A stretch of 8,262 nucleotides of DNA from Natronomonas sp. (lineage in GTDB: Archaea; Halobacteriota; Halobacteria; Halobacteriales; Haloarculaceae). Where the stretch lies: the NCBI GenBank assembly GCA_007135435.1, contig SLIW01000315.1, forward strand, positions 1 to 8,262, given 5' to 3'. Under the pieces are notes generated by a model that was not told where the DNA came from, ran no database searches, and was given only the letters and a program-made list of their open reading frames with translations. The translations under genes and the position numbers were made by a program. Below, piece after piece: positions 1-5,171 of the stretch (the first letter of the stretch is position 1; each line of letters opens with the position of its first letter).

Positions 1-18
1 GACACCACAACCACCACT

Positions 19-393
19 GTGGATCCGCGACACAGGGATGGACTGCTGGCGGCCGTGGGCCTCGTCGTGTTGCTCGTCGCGAGTCGAGTGACGGGCGACC
101 GGCGATCGCACCGCGATCCGGAAGCGATCGGCGTCGGCGTCGGTGGTGCACTCCTCCTGGAGGCCGTGTTCGTCCGGTACGCGGAGCGGCTCCTCCCGCT
201 GTGGAACCGCCGGGGCGTGCCGACGGCGTCGCTGGTCTCCGTCGTCGCCATCGGTATCCTTGGTATCCGGCGCGCGCCCAGGGTCGTAACGGCACTCGTC
301 TGGGGGCTCCTCACCTACTTCGGGCTACTCGCTGTCGTCCTCGCTGGACTGTGGTGCCCGTCACCGTCGGATGAGGAACCCGAGCCGCCCTGA
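19..393 (+). CDS. Small multi-pass membrane protein, hypothetical
   Basis: A 124-residue hydrophobic protein I do not recognise. Four hydrophobic stretches can be seen at roughly residues 9-24, 37-54, 69-83 and 89-112, separated by short Arg-rich loops (around 23-33, 53-65 and 84-88), and it ends in an acidic tail (SDEEPEPP). It is probably an integral membrane protein with three or four helices; no catalytic motif is visible. The start is uncertain. The GTG at 19 is the first start codon in the window, but the frame is open back to base 1 and no promoter can be judged, so the gene may begin upstream. It converges on the RNA-binding gene, with 171 bases between the two stops. Confidence 0.6.
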   Translation: MDPRHRDGLLAAVGLVVLLVASRVTGDRRSHRDPEAIGVGVGGALLLEAVFVRYAERLLPLWNRRGVPTASLVSVVAIGILGIRRAPRVVTALVWGLLTYFGLLAVVLAGLWCPSPSDEEPEPP

Positions 394-564
394 ACTCCGA
401 TGGTGCGGGACACGGCGGCGCTTACGCTCGACGAGAGGTGGGGTCGGTCACGGTACGGTGGCTGGTACACGGAAACAGAGAGAGCCGGGAGAAATGACGG
501 GGAGATGGAGGTGACGGAGCGGTGAATCGCAGGAGAACGGTCAACAGGGGACCGGGACGTCGCC
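394..564. other. Convergent intergenic region, purine-rich
   Basis: 171 bases between two converging stop codons. The right half is purine-rich on the + strand (GAGAGAGCCGGGAGAAATGA and similar), with loosely repeated GGAGA/GGTGAC words. I see no gene, clear hairpin or T-run terminator in it. Confidence 0.4.
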
Positions 565-1008
565 TCAGGCGAACTCGCCGGCCTGGATGGCCTCCAGGGC
601 CTCCGTTGCCGCCTCGACGGCACGCTCCTTCTTCGCCGGGTAGGCCTCGACCTTCCCGCGGAGCATGATACCGCGACCGAGTTCGACCTCTCCGTTGTAC
701 GCCGCCTGCTTGTCGAGCTGGACGAAGAACGCGCAGTCCTCGTCGATCCGGTCGTTGAGCTCCGCGATCAGGCGGTCGAACGACGCCAGCTCCGCCAGTT
801 TCCCGAACACGTGCCGCATCTCGTCCGCGCGCTCCAGCCGGACGGACAGCACCAGGATCCGATCGCCGTGGTGGCCCTCGGTCGTCTCGCGCTCGAGTTC
901 GACGTCCTCCGGCAGGAACGTGCGTAGCGCCCCCTCCACCCGGCGTTCGTCCTCCGTGGCGTAGCAGAACGTCCGGAGGTCGACGTAGTGGAAGGGGACC
1001 GAACTCAT
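565..1008 (-). CDS. COG1325-type RNA-binding protein (dsRBD-like fold)
   Basis: A 147-residue acidic protein matching the archaeal family described as a predicted exosome-associated RNA-binding protein (COG1325). The recognisable signature is in the second half: FFVQLDKQAAYNGEVELG (about 94-111) followed by IMLRGKVEAYPA (114-125), where family members carry FxLDKQ.AY.G. The first half (FHYVDLRTFCYATED) also fits. The length is usual for the family. Binding of structured RNA is inferred from the family, and a role with the exosome is only a prediction. It is the second gene of an operon: its ATG lies 9 bases after the stop of the upstream gene, and GAGGG within TGAGGGACGCCCATG gives a Shine-Dalgarno-like site that overlaps that stop. 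This suggests coupled translation, unlike the leaderless genes elsewhere here. Confidence 0.8.
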   Translation of the reverse strand: MSSVPFHYVDLRTFCYATEDERRVEGALRTFLPEDVELERETTEGHHGDRILVLSVRLERADEMRHVFGKLAELASFDRLIAELNDRIDEDCAFFVQLDKQAAYNGEVELGRGIMLRGKVEAYPAKKERAVEAATEALEAIQAGEFA

Positions 1009-1017
1009 GGGCGTCCC
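1009..1017 (-). promoter_or_regulatory. Shine-Dalgarno-like site between operon genes
   Basis: On the minus strand the spacer reads TGAGGGACGCCCATG: the stop of the first gene, then GAGGG about 6 bases before the ATG of the RNA-binding gene. It is one of the few SD-like sites in the window and supports the start at 1008. Confidence 0.5.
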
Positions 1018-1278
1018 TCAGTCCTCGTCGTCGTCGCCGTGGGCTGCGTCGGCGTCGGCGTCCCCGGCGTCATCTTCGTCCTCTGCGTCCTCATCGGCCT
1101 CCTCGGCCGGTTCGAGCGCGTCCTCCGGGATGCCCGCCTCCTGGCCCTCCTCGAACTGCACGATGTAGGTGCTGTCGCCGAACATGGTCTCCGAGACCTG
1201 CGTCACCTCGCCCACCTCGCCGTCGTGTTCGCTGTGCTTGTCGTGAAAGACGACGCTGTCTCCCTTCTCGTAGGCCAT
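1018..1278 (-). CDS. Small KOW/SH3-like protein with acidic tail
   Basis: An 86-residue protein. Residues 1-55 (MAYEKGDSVVFHDKHSEHDG, then EVGEVTQVSE and TYIVQFEEGQEAGIPEDALE) look like a small SH3/KOW-type beta barrel, with alternating hydrophobics and the pattern GD-x-VVFHD...GEVGEV that such folds use. Residues 56-86 are almost only D, E and A, a low-complexity halophilic tail. The function is unknown; nucleic-acid or protein binding is inference. The start at 1278 is chosen because a TATA-like box is centred 26 bases upstream. The frame stays open to 1368, but that extension crosses the tandem repeats and the promoter and is not protein-like. It is the first gene of the operon with the RNA-binding protein. 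Confidence 0.75.
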   Translation of the reverse strand: MAYEKGDSVVFHDKHSEHDGEVGEVTQVSETMFGDSTYIVQFEEGQEAGIPEDALEPAEEADEDAEDEDDAGDADADAAHGDDDED

Positions 1279-1300
1279 ACGCGGACTTCTCCGTGCCGGG

Positions 1301-1307
1301 GAAAAAG
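1301..1307 (-). promoter_or_regulatory. TATA-like box for the KOW/RNA-binding operon
   Basis: The minus strand reads GGGCTTTTTCCCC, with the T-run centred near 1304, 26 bases before the ATG at 1278. That is the spacing of an archaeal promoter giving a leaderless or almost leaderless transcript. Confidence 0.55.
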
Positions 1308-1322
1308 CCCGTCGCTTCGTCG

Positions 1323-1450
1323 CGTCGTCGCGCCATCGCTTCCCCTTCTGGTCACGTCGTCGCTCCAACGCTTCCCCTTCTGGTCACGTCGTCGCTCCAA
1401 CGCTTCCTCTTCTGGTCGCCTCTTCGCTCCATCGTGTCCTCGTTTCGTCA
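1323..1450. repeat. 32-bp tandem repeat, four units
   Basis: Units lie at 1323-1354, 1355-1386, 1387-1418 and 1419-1450, sharing the core CGTCGTCGCTCCAACGCTTC followed by CYCTTCTGGTCA. Units 2 and 3 differ at two positions, unit 1 at two from unit 2, and unit 4 is strongly diverged (CCTCTTCGCTCCATCG...). The period is not a multiple of three, so it is unlikely to encode protein. It sits in the divergent region between the KOW operon and the Nudix promoter. Confidence 0.85.
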
Positions 1451-1460
1451 CGCCATGGCT

Positions 1461-1494
1461 GACCGGCGACCGGTGGTCGAGCCCCCTGCCGGTC
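1461..1494. promoter_or_regulatory. 7-bp inverted repeat upstream of the Nudix promoter
   Basis: GACCGGC at 1461-1467 is the reverse complement of GCCGGTC at 1488-1494, separated by 20 bases. It lies just upstream of the TATA-like box at 1515-1522 and could be an operator or a chance GC-rich match. Confidence 0.25.
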
Positions 1495-1514
1495 GGTCCC
1501 GGCACCTTCGAACG

Positions 1515-1522
1515 ACTTTTGC
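1515..1522 (+). promoter_or_regulatory. TATA-like box for the Nudix transcription unit
   Basis: CGAACGACTTTTGCGGAGG, with the ACTTTTGC core centred near 1518, about 28 bases before an ATG at 1546. The same CGAACGACTT word occurs in the promoter of the divergent-side gene at 3167-3180 (minus), so it looks like a genuine BRE/TATA element. Confidence 0.6.
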
Positions 1523-1545
1523 GGAGGGCCGACCAACGCACGCTC

Positions 1546-1614
1546 ATGACCGGTACGTCCCACGACTCGCTCGATCGCCCGCCGACCGCACATCACCGAC
1601 GCGACGACCGATGA
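1546..1614 (+). CDS. 22-codon upstream ORF / leader peptide of the Nudix gene
   Basis: An ATG lies at the expected leaderless start 28 bases after the TATA-like box and opens a 22-codon frame. It begins MTGTSHDSLD, is rich in His, Arg and Asp (ends TAHHRRDDR), and its TGA overlaps the Nudix ATG as ATGA. It is in a different frame from the Nudix gene, so it is not simply an extension of it. The Nudix start has no Shine-Dalgarno sequence. This fits translation of the Nudix gene by coupling to a short leader ORF, but the peptide resembles nothing I know and may have no function itself. Confidence 0.4.
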   Translation: MTGTSHDSLDRPPTAHHRRDDR

Positions 1615-2174
1615 CGACCGTCGACGGCCTGTGGTACCTCGCCGACGAGGCCTCCCAGGAGGCGGCCCAGGCGTACCACCGGGTCACCGAGACCTACGAG
1701 GAGTACCTCGAGCGGACCTACCACCGCCACGTCTCCCGAGGCCGGTTCCGGACGCTCGCCGAGCGGATCCGCCGCAGCGGCGCACCCTACGGCGCCCACA
1801 CGCTCGTGATCGACCCGGACCATCGCCTCCTCCTGGTGCGACACGAGGGGGTCGACATGTGGGTGCTCCCGGGCGGCGGGATCGACGGCTCGGAGTCCTT
1901 CCGGGAGGCCGCCCGGCGCGAGCTGGCAGAGGAGGCCGGGGTCGACGCCAGCTACGACGGCCTCGCGATGCTGACCCGCGTCGAGATCAGCTGCAGCGGC
2001 TGCGACACCTGGGGCGTCCTGCCGGTGTTCGGCGCCCGCGCGCCCTCGACCGACCCGAGCGTGTCGGATCCCGACGGGGAGATCAGCGAGGCGCGCTGGT
2101 TCCAGATGGACGGCCTCCCGGCCGACACCCGCGACCGCGAGGACGTCATCGACGCCGCGCGGGCGATGTCCTGA
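1611..2174 (+). CDS. Nudix hydrolase
   Basis: A 187-residue protein with a complete Nudix box at residues 89-111, fitting Gx5Ex7REUxEExGU exactly: G89, E95, R103-E104-L105, E107-E108, G110. These residues bind the divalent metal and cleave the pyrophosphate of a nucleoside-diphosphate-X substrate; the true substrate cannot be told. Around it the fold is typical: GAHTLVIDPDHRLLLVRH (61-78) precedes the box and ARWFQMDGLP (161-170) follows it. The first 55 residues (MTTVDGLWYLADEASQEAAQ, then AYHRVTETYEEYLERTYHRH) form a charged helical N-terminal segment that I associate with haloarchaeal Nudix proteins. The start is placed at 1611 because homologous-looking sequence begins there, although the frame is open further upstream through repeat DNA. 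A short leader ORF overlaps it by ATGA. Confidence 0.88.
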   Translation: MTTVDGLWYLADEASQEAAQAYHRVTETYEEYLERTYHRHVSRGRFRTLAERIRRSGAPYGAHTLVIDPDHRLLLVRHEGVDMWVLPGGGIDGSESFREAARRELAEEAGVDASYDGLAMLTRVEISCSGCDTWGVLPVFGARAPSTDPSVSDPDGEISEARWFQMDGLPADTRDREDVIDAARAMS

Positions 2175-2178
2175 CCGG

Positions 2179-2188
2179 TCTGGCCAGA
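2179..2188. terminator. Palindrome just after the Nudix stop
   Basis: TCTGGCCAGA is a perfect 10-base palindrome beginning 5 bases after the Nudix TGA, in a convergent region. It has no loop and no T-run, so a terminator role is weakly supported. Confidence 0.2.
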
Positions 2189-2201
2189 GCTGCAGGCCCG
2201 C

Positions 2202-2291
2202 CGCGAGGGGACGACCTCACCGCTCGATCCCCTCGAGGGGACGTGCTCACCACTCGATGCCCTCGAGGGGGCGCGCTCACCACTCGACGCC
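2202..2291. repeat. 30-bp tandem repeat, three units, spanning a stop codon
   Basis: Units lie at 2202-2231, 2232-2261 and 2262-2291 with consensus CTCGAGGGGACGTGCTCACC plus ACTCGATGCC. Unit 3 holds the last codons and the TGA (2277-2279) of the minus-strand gene; units 1 and 2 are downstream copies of that same gene end. On the minus strand units 3 and 2 read G-V/I-E-W-stop-A-R-P-L-E, so 30 bases keep the frame. The unit junctions create palindromes (CCCCTCGAGGGG at 2229-2240), and the array fills the space between two convergent genes. Confidence 0.85.
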
Positions 2292-3143
2292 ATCGCGCGA
2301 GTCGGCATCCATCCGGCGGAGCGCCGCGCGGGCGTTGGAGGCGTCGTAGCCGAACAGGACCGCCTCACCGTACGCGGCGGCCACCTCGGTCGCGTGGATG
2401 AGGGCGTCGACGTCGACGTTCACCGCGTACAGCTCGATGCTGAGCGGGGTCTCGAGGCGGTCCGCGAACGCGCTCGCGATGATCTCGAGCCAGTAGGTCG
2501 TCCCGTAGTGGATGTCGTACAGCGGGACGACGAACTCGTCGACCAGGGGCTCGAGGGCCGCGAGGTCGATGCCGGCGCGCTCGTAGAGGTGGCCCTCGTA
2601 GGGGTCGGGGTAGAGGGTCAGGTACGTCTTCCCCGGGATCCGGTCGGTCGCCTCGCGGACGAAGTCGGTGATCACCTCGGCGCGCCACTCGAAGCGAGCG
2701 CCGTCGGTCGACGACCCTGACGCGTCGCCGTCTTCGACGTCCGACCGCCGGTCGACCCAGGCCTCGAACCGCTGGTCGCATCGCTCGCAGTGGCAGAACT
2801 CCGGTCGGGGGAAGCCGACGTCGTCCAGGCGCACGTCGGGAGTGACCGCGGCGGCGTCCTCGACGATCTCCAGGAGCCCCTCCCGGTAGCGGTCGTGGGT
2901 GGGACAGATGTAGGCCCAGTCGAAGTAGGTCCGGTCGCGGGTGGCGGGCAGACCCTCGCGGTCGACCGGCACGAGCTCGGGGTTGTCCTCCGCAGCCGCG
3001 TTGTCGCCGAAGCACGACACCATGCTGACGGCGGTCTCGATCGGCGCCGCGGCCCTGCCGGTGACGTCCTTCACCTCGTAGAAGGCGAGGTCGAACTCCT
3101 CCCACTCGGTCTCCTCGGCGTTCCGCGTGACGACGCCGTACAT
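2277..3143 (-). CDS. Uncharacterised protein, possible TIM-barrel glycosidase-like
   Basis: A 288-residue soluble protein without signal peptide or membrane segment. Most telling is residues 105-122: RLDDVGFPRPEFCHCERC, a beta-strand with acidic residues (D107, D108) followed by a CxCxxC cluster (C117, C119, C122). It is preceded by YFDWAYICPTHDRYREGLLE (73-92). This combination recalls hypothetical glycoside hydrolases of TIM-barrel fold, in which 'xDDxRFP' ends a central strand; alternating strands such as KTYLTLYPDP, EFVVPLYDIHYG and PLSIELYAV support a barrel. Residues 131-152 are a low-complexity acidic insertion. The cysteines might bind metal. The start at 3143 is chosen because a TATA-like box lies 27 bases upstream; a GTG at 3158 would add five residues but is too close to that box. 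The enzyme activity is unproven. Confidence 0.65.
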   Translation of the reverse strand: MYGVVTRNAEETEWEEFDLAFYEVKDVTGRAAAPIETAVSMVSCFGDNAAAEDNPELVPVDREGLPATRDRTYFDWAYICPTHDRYREGLLEIVEDAAAVTPDVRLDDVGFPRPEFCHCERCDQRFEAWVDRRSDVEDGDASGSSTDGARFEWRAEVITDFVREATDRIPGKTYLTLYPDPYEGHLYERAGIDLAALEPLVDEFVVPLYDIHYGTTYWLEIIASAFADRLETPLSIELYAVNVDVDALIHATEVAAAYGEAVLFGYDASNARAALRRMDADSRDGVEW

Positions 3144-3166
3144 ACCTCCCGTCGGCACCGCCGCCG

Positions 3167-3173
3167 CCTAAGT
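3167..3173 (-). promoter_or_regulatory. TATA-like box for the gene starting at 3143
   Basis: The minus strand reads CGAACGACTTAGGCGG, with ACTTAGG centred near 3170, 27 bases before the ATG at 3143. It shares CGAACGACTT with the Nudix promoter. The spacing decides the choice of ATG 3143 over GTG 3158. A GGGAGGT directly abuts the ATG but is too close to act as a Shine-Dalgarno site. Confidence 0.5.
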
Positions 3174-3182
3174 CGTTCGGGA

Positions 3183-3228
3183 GGCGAGCCAGAGATGGGG
3201 CGGGTGGCGAGCCACAGACGGGTCTGCC
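3183..3228. repeat. 23-bp degenerate direct repeat with two small hairpins
   Basis: GGCGAGCC starts at both 3183 and 3206, giving two diverged 23-bp units. Inside are GTGGC-GA-GCCAC (3204-3215) and CAGAC-GG-GTCTG (3215-3226), two adjacent perfect 5-bp inverted repeats. They lie downstream of the microprotein gene and before the promoter of the next minus-strand gene, so they could terminate the former. Confidence 0.4.
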
Positions 3229-3273
3229 CGACTGCCGCTCGTTCCCGCGTCGACCTCCTCCTGTGTGGATCCC

Positions 3274-3342
3274 CTACCGACGCTTCACGTAGACCGCCAC
3301 GGCGACCACGACGAGGAGGAGGACCAGCGTTCGCTTCGACAT
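3274..3342 (-). CDS. 22-residue single-TM microprotein
   Basis: A 22-codon ORF, MSKRTLVLLLVVVAVAVYVK followed by two Arg. It has a Lys/Arg start, a central run of 13 hydrophobic residues (about 6-18) and a basic end, which would make one short membrane helix with positive charge at both ends. The start is supported by a TATA-like box centred about 30 bases upstream. The same frame stays open to a GTG at 3495, giving a 73-residue alternative whose first part is encoded by the tandem repeat (hydrophobic heptads VAGIVTL/IARLVAL/IAGIVTS); its middle does not look like protein, so I prefer the short form. The function is unknown. Confidence 0.45.
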   Translation of the reverse strand: MSKRTLVLLLVVVAVAVYVKRR

Positions 3343-3368
3343 ACGGGACGGCGTACGAAGGGGGAGGA

Positions 3369-3375
3369 CATAGCC
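3369..3375 (-). promoter_or_regulatory. TATA-like box for the microprotein gene
   Basis: The minus strand reads GAGAAAGGCTATGTCC. GGCTATG is centred near 3372, 30 bases before the ATG at 3342, compatible with a leaderless transcript. It is weaker than the other boxes in the window. Confidence 0.35.
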
Positions 3376-3438
3376 TTTCTCGCCGCGCGCCATCACGTCG
3401 GACCTGGGTGGACGTGCCATCTCGTAGCCGCTCGTGAC

Positions 3439-3540
3439 GATGCCGGCGATCAACGCGACGAGGCGAGCGATCAACGTGACGATTCCGGCGACCACACGAC
3501 GAGGCCAGCGAGCTCACGAAGACGCCAGCGATCAGGCGAC
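3439..3540. repeat. 20/21-bp tandem repeat, five units, at the pyrI end
   Basis: Units lie at 3439-3459 and 3460-3480 (21 bp) and 3481-3500, 3501-3520 and 3521-3540 (20 bp). They follow GAnnCCAGCGATCAACGCGA with many substitutions: for example GATGCCGGCGATCAACGCGA, GAGGCGAGCGATCAACGTGA and GACGCCAGCGATCAGGCGAC. The last unit contains the pyrI stop (3532-3534) and its final codons, so the array begins inside the gene and fills the space after it. Confidence 0.75.
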
Positions 3541-3993
3541 GCTGATGTGCGCCGCGAGCGACTCCCGGATGATGGTGTCGCAGTAGGCACACCGGACGCC
3601 GTCGTCGAGGACGTCGAACCGGGACTCGACCGGCTCGTTCGCCGTCGAGATGCAGTTGGCGTTCGGACAGGAGAGGATCCCCACGACGGTCTCCGGACGG
3701 GAGACGCGGTGCTTCTCGACGACGTCGAAGTCCCGGACGATGTTGATCGTCGCGGCCGGGGCGATGAGCGAGAGGACGTCGACCTCGTTCTGGCTCAGCT
3801 CGCGGCCCTCGACCTTGACGATGTCCTTCCTGCCGAGGCGGTTCGAGGGGACGTTCATGCCGACGCTGACCCCCTCCCCGGAGGTGCCGTCGATGCCGAG
3901 GATCGCGAGGACGTTCAGCGCCTGGCCCGCGGCGATGTGGTCGATGACGGTGCCGTCTTCGATCTTGGAGACGCGGAGTTCGGTATCTGTCAT
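3532..3993 (-). CDS. pyrI: Aspartate carbamoyltransferase regulatory chain
   Basis: A 153-residue regulatory subunit of aspartate transcarbamoylase, which joins PyrB trimers into the allosteric holoenzyme and binds nucleotide effectors. The N-terminal allosteric domain shows the family pattern: [15 protein letters not shown] (6-20), then [10 protein letters not shown] (25-34), [13 protein letters not shown] (51-63) and [16 protein letters not shown] (89-104). The C-terminal zinc domain has the four cysteines C109-x4-C114 and C135-x2-C138 that contact the catalytic chain. The length is the usual one. The ATG overlaps the pyrB stop by 4 bases (ATGA), so translation is probably coupled and the subunits made in step. 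The 3' end runs into a tandem repeat, but the protein appears complete. Confidence 0.97.
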   Translation of the reverse strand: MTDTELRVSKIEDGTVIDHIAAGQALNVLAILGIDGTSGEGVSVGMNVPSNRLGRKDIVKVEGRELSQNEVDVLSLIAPAATINIVRDFDVVEKHRVSRPETVVGILSCPNANCISTANEPVESRFDVLDDGVRCAYCDTIIRESLAAHISVA

Positions 3994-4892
3994 AGCAGTG
4001 AGTCGAGCAGGGCCATCCGCACCGGGACGCCGTTGTGTGCCTGTTCGAAGTAGGTCGCGTGGTCGGTCTCGTCGACGTCGGCGGCGATCTCGTCGACGCG
4101 GGGCAGCGGGTGCATCACCGTCAGGTCGTCCCTGGCCGCCTCCAGCAGCGCCGCGTCGATGCGGTACTCGCCGGCGACCTGGCGGTACTCGTTCTCGTCG
4201 GGGAACCGCTCGCGCTGGATCCGGGTCACGTAGAGCACGTCGAGGCTCCCGAGGACGTCGCCCACCTCCGTGTGCTCCCTGACGTTCGCGCCGGCCTCGT
4301 GGAGGTCGTAGCGGACCCCACGCGGGAGCCGGAGGCTCTCGGGGCTGACGAAGTGCTGGTTCGCCTCGAAGTTCGTCAGCGCGTGGGCCAGCGAGTGGAC
4401 CGTCCGGCCGTACTTCAGGTCGCCCATGATCCCGATGGTGAGGTCCTCGAGGCCCGCGTTCTCCCGGATGGTGTAGAGGTCCAGGAGCGTCTGGGTCGGG
4501 TGCTGGCCGGCGCCGTCGCCGGCGTTGATCACCGGGAGGTCGGCGAACTCGCTGGCCAACTTGGCCGCCCCCTCCGAGGGGTGCCGGAGGACGAGCGCGT
4601 CGGCGTACCCCTCGACGACCCGGACCGTGTCGGCGAGGCTCTCGCCCTTCGAGACCGACGAGGATTCCACCCCGCCCATGTCCACCGTGTCCCCGCCGAG
4701 GCGCTTCATCGCGGCGTCGAAGGACATCTTCGTCCGGGTGCTCGGTTCGAAGAAGCACAGCGCGAGCAGCGTGTCCGCGTGGGCGCCGGCGACCGCACCA
4801 GGGTCGGCGGCGATCTCGGCGGCGCGGTCGAGCAGCGCCTCGATGTCGCCCCGCGACAGTTGTTTCGCACTGAGGAGGTGGTCGTGGCGCAT
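3990..4892 (-). CDS. pyrB: Aspartate carbamoyltransferase catalytic chain
   Basis: A 300-residue catalytic subunit that condenses carbamoyl phosphate and aspartate to carbamoyl aspartate, the committed step of de novo pyrimidine synthesis, in the cytosol. The motifs are intact: FEPSTRT (48-54) for carbamoyl phosphate, the mobile loop SSSVSKGES (77-85) with K82, VLRHP (101-105), HPTQ (131-134), TRIQRERF (223-230) with R224 and Q226 for aspartate, and HPLPR (261-265). The length fits the family. The start at 4892 is preferred over in-frame codons up to 4910 because a TATA-like box is 29 bases upstream and the conserved start [13 protein letters not shown] begins there. It is the first gene of the pyrBI operon, divergent from the KaiC-like gene. 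Confidence 0.97.
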   Translation of the reverse strand: MRHDHLLSAKQLSRGDIEALLDRAAEIAADPGAVAGAHADTLLALCFFEPSTRTKMSFDAAMKRLGGDTVDMGGVESSSVSKGESLADTVRVVEGYADALVLRHPSEGAAKLASEFADLPVINAGDGAGQHPTQTLLDLYTIRENAGLEDLTIGIMGDLKYGRTVHSLAHALTNFEANQHFVSPESLRLPRGVRYDLHEAGANVREHTEVGDVLGSLDVLYVTRIQRERFPDENEYRQVAGEYRIDAALLEAARDDLTVMHPLPRVDEIAADVDETDHATYFEQAHNGVPVRMALLDSLL

Positions 4893-4917
4893 TAGAGGTA
4901 CCCGCGGCACGGACGCT

Positions 4918-4924
4918 CTTGAAT
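4918..4924 (-). promoter_or_regulatory. TATA-like box for pyrBI
   Basis: The minus strand reads GGGAGATTCAAGAGCG. ATTCAAG is centred near 4921, 29 bases before the pyrB ATG, giving a leaderless or near-leaderless mRNA. No operator is obvious between the box and the start. Confidence 0.5.
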
Positions 4925-4991
4925 CTCCCGACAGGAGACCGGCACCGCCGATCGCCTCACCTCAAATGCTACTGTGGTACCGTGGCTGAAT

Positions 4992-5001
4992 CCACCGGTG
5001 G
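4992..5001. promoter_or_regulatory. Short palindrome in the divergent region
   Basis: CCACCGGTGG is a perfect 10-base palindrome about 70 bases upstream of the pyrBI TATA-like box. It could be an operator half or a chance match in GC-rich DNA. Confidence 0.2.
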
Positions 5002-5040
5002 TTCCGCCGCCGGCGCCGGACGTCGTGCACCGAGCGGTAG

Positions 5041-5082
5041 ATCCCTCGTGGAACGACCGAAATCCCTCGTGGAACGTCCGAA
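5041..5082. repeat. 21-bp tandem direct repeat in the pyrB/KaiC-like divergent region
   Basis: ATCCCTCGTGGAACGACCGA(A) at 5041-5061 and ATCCCTCGTGGAACGTCCGA(A) at 5062-5082 differ at one base. The 21-bp period is two helical turns, so both copies face the same side of the DNA. It lies 120-160 bases from pyrB and about 55 bases before the TATA box of the KaiC-like gene, a plausible regulator-binding position. Confidence 0.7.
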
Positions 5083-5135
5083 CCGTGACGTCCCGAACTC
5101 GAGTATCAGCGAGTTAGTGGCCGAGGCGGCCAGAA

Positions 5136-5143
5136 GCTTTAAT
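5136..5143 (+). promoter_or_regulatory. TATA box for the KaiC-like gene
   Basis: GCTTTAAT, centred near 5140, is the most canonical TATA box in the window. The ATG at 5172 is 32 bases downstream, predicting a 5' leader of only a few bases. Confidence 0.65.
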
Positions 5144-5171
5144 CAGGAGGCTCTCGTCGAACGGCGTAGCT

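Noticed and set aside
394..564. tRNA, small RNA or terminator in the first convergent spacer
   Set aside because: No cloverleaf, stable hairpin or T-run could be found, only purine-rich low-complexity sequence.
1323..1450. CRISPR array
   Set aside because: The 32-bp units are directly head to tail without spacers and diverge along the array; no cas gene is nearby.
1293..1610. Longer Nudix protein starting at 1293 or at the ATG at 1455
   Set aside because: The extension is encoded by the 32-bp repeat and promoter DNA, looks unlike protein, and lies upstream of the TATA-like box at 1515-1522.
3343..3495. 73-residue, two-helix version of the microprotein
   Set aside because: The first hydrophobic part is a by-product of the 21-bp repeat, the middle segment is not protein-like, and the TATA-like box lies inside it. 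Kept only as an alternative.
3532..4758. 408-codon open frame on the minus strand overlapping pyrB and pyrI
   Set aside because: In the pyrB part it reads Arg/Gly/Pro-rich shadow sequence and becomes real protein only where it joins the pyrI frame. PyrB with full motifs occupies the other frame, so this is not a fusion protein.
4968..4991. Seven-codon ORF (MLLWYRG) in the pyrB/KaiC-like spacer
   Set aside because: No promoter at the right spacing and no link to either gene; likely chance.
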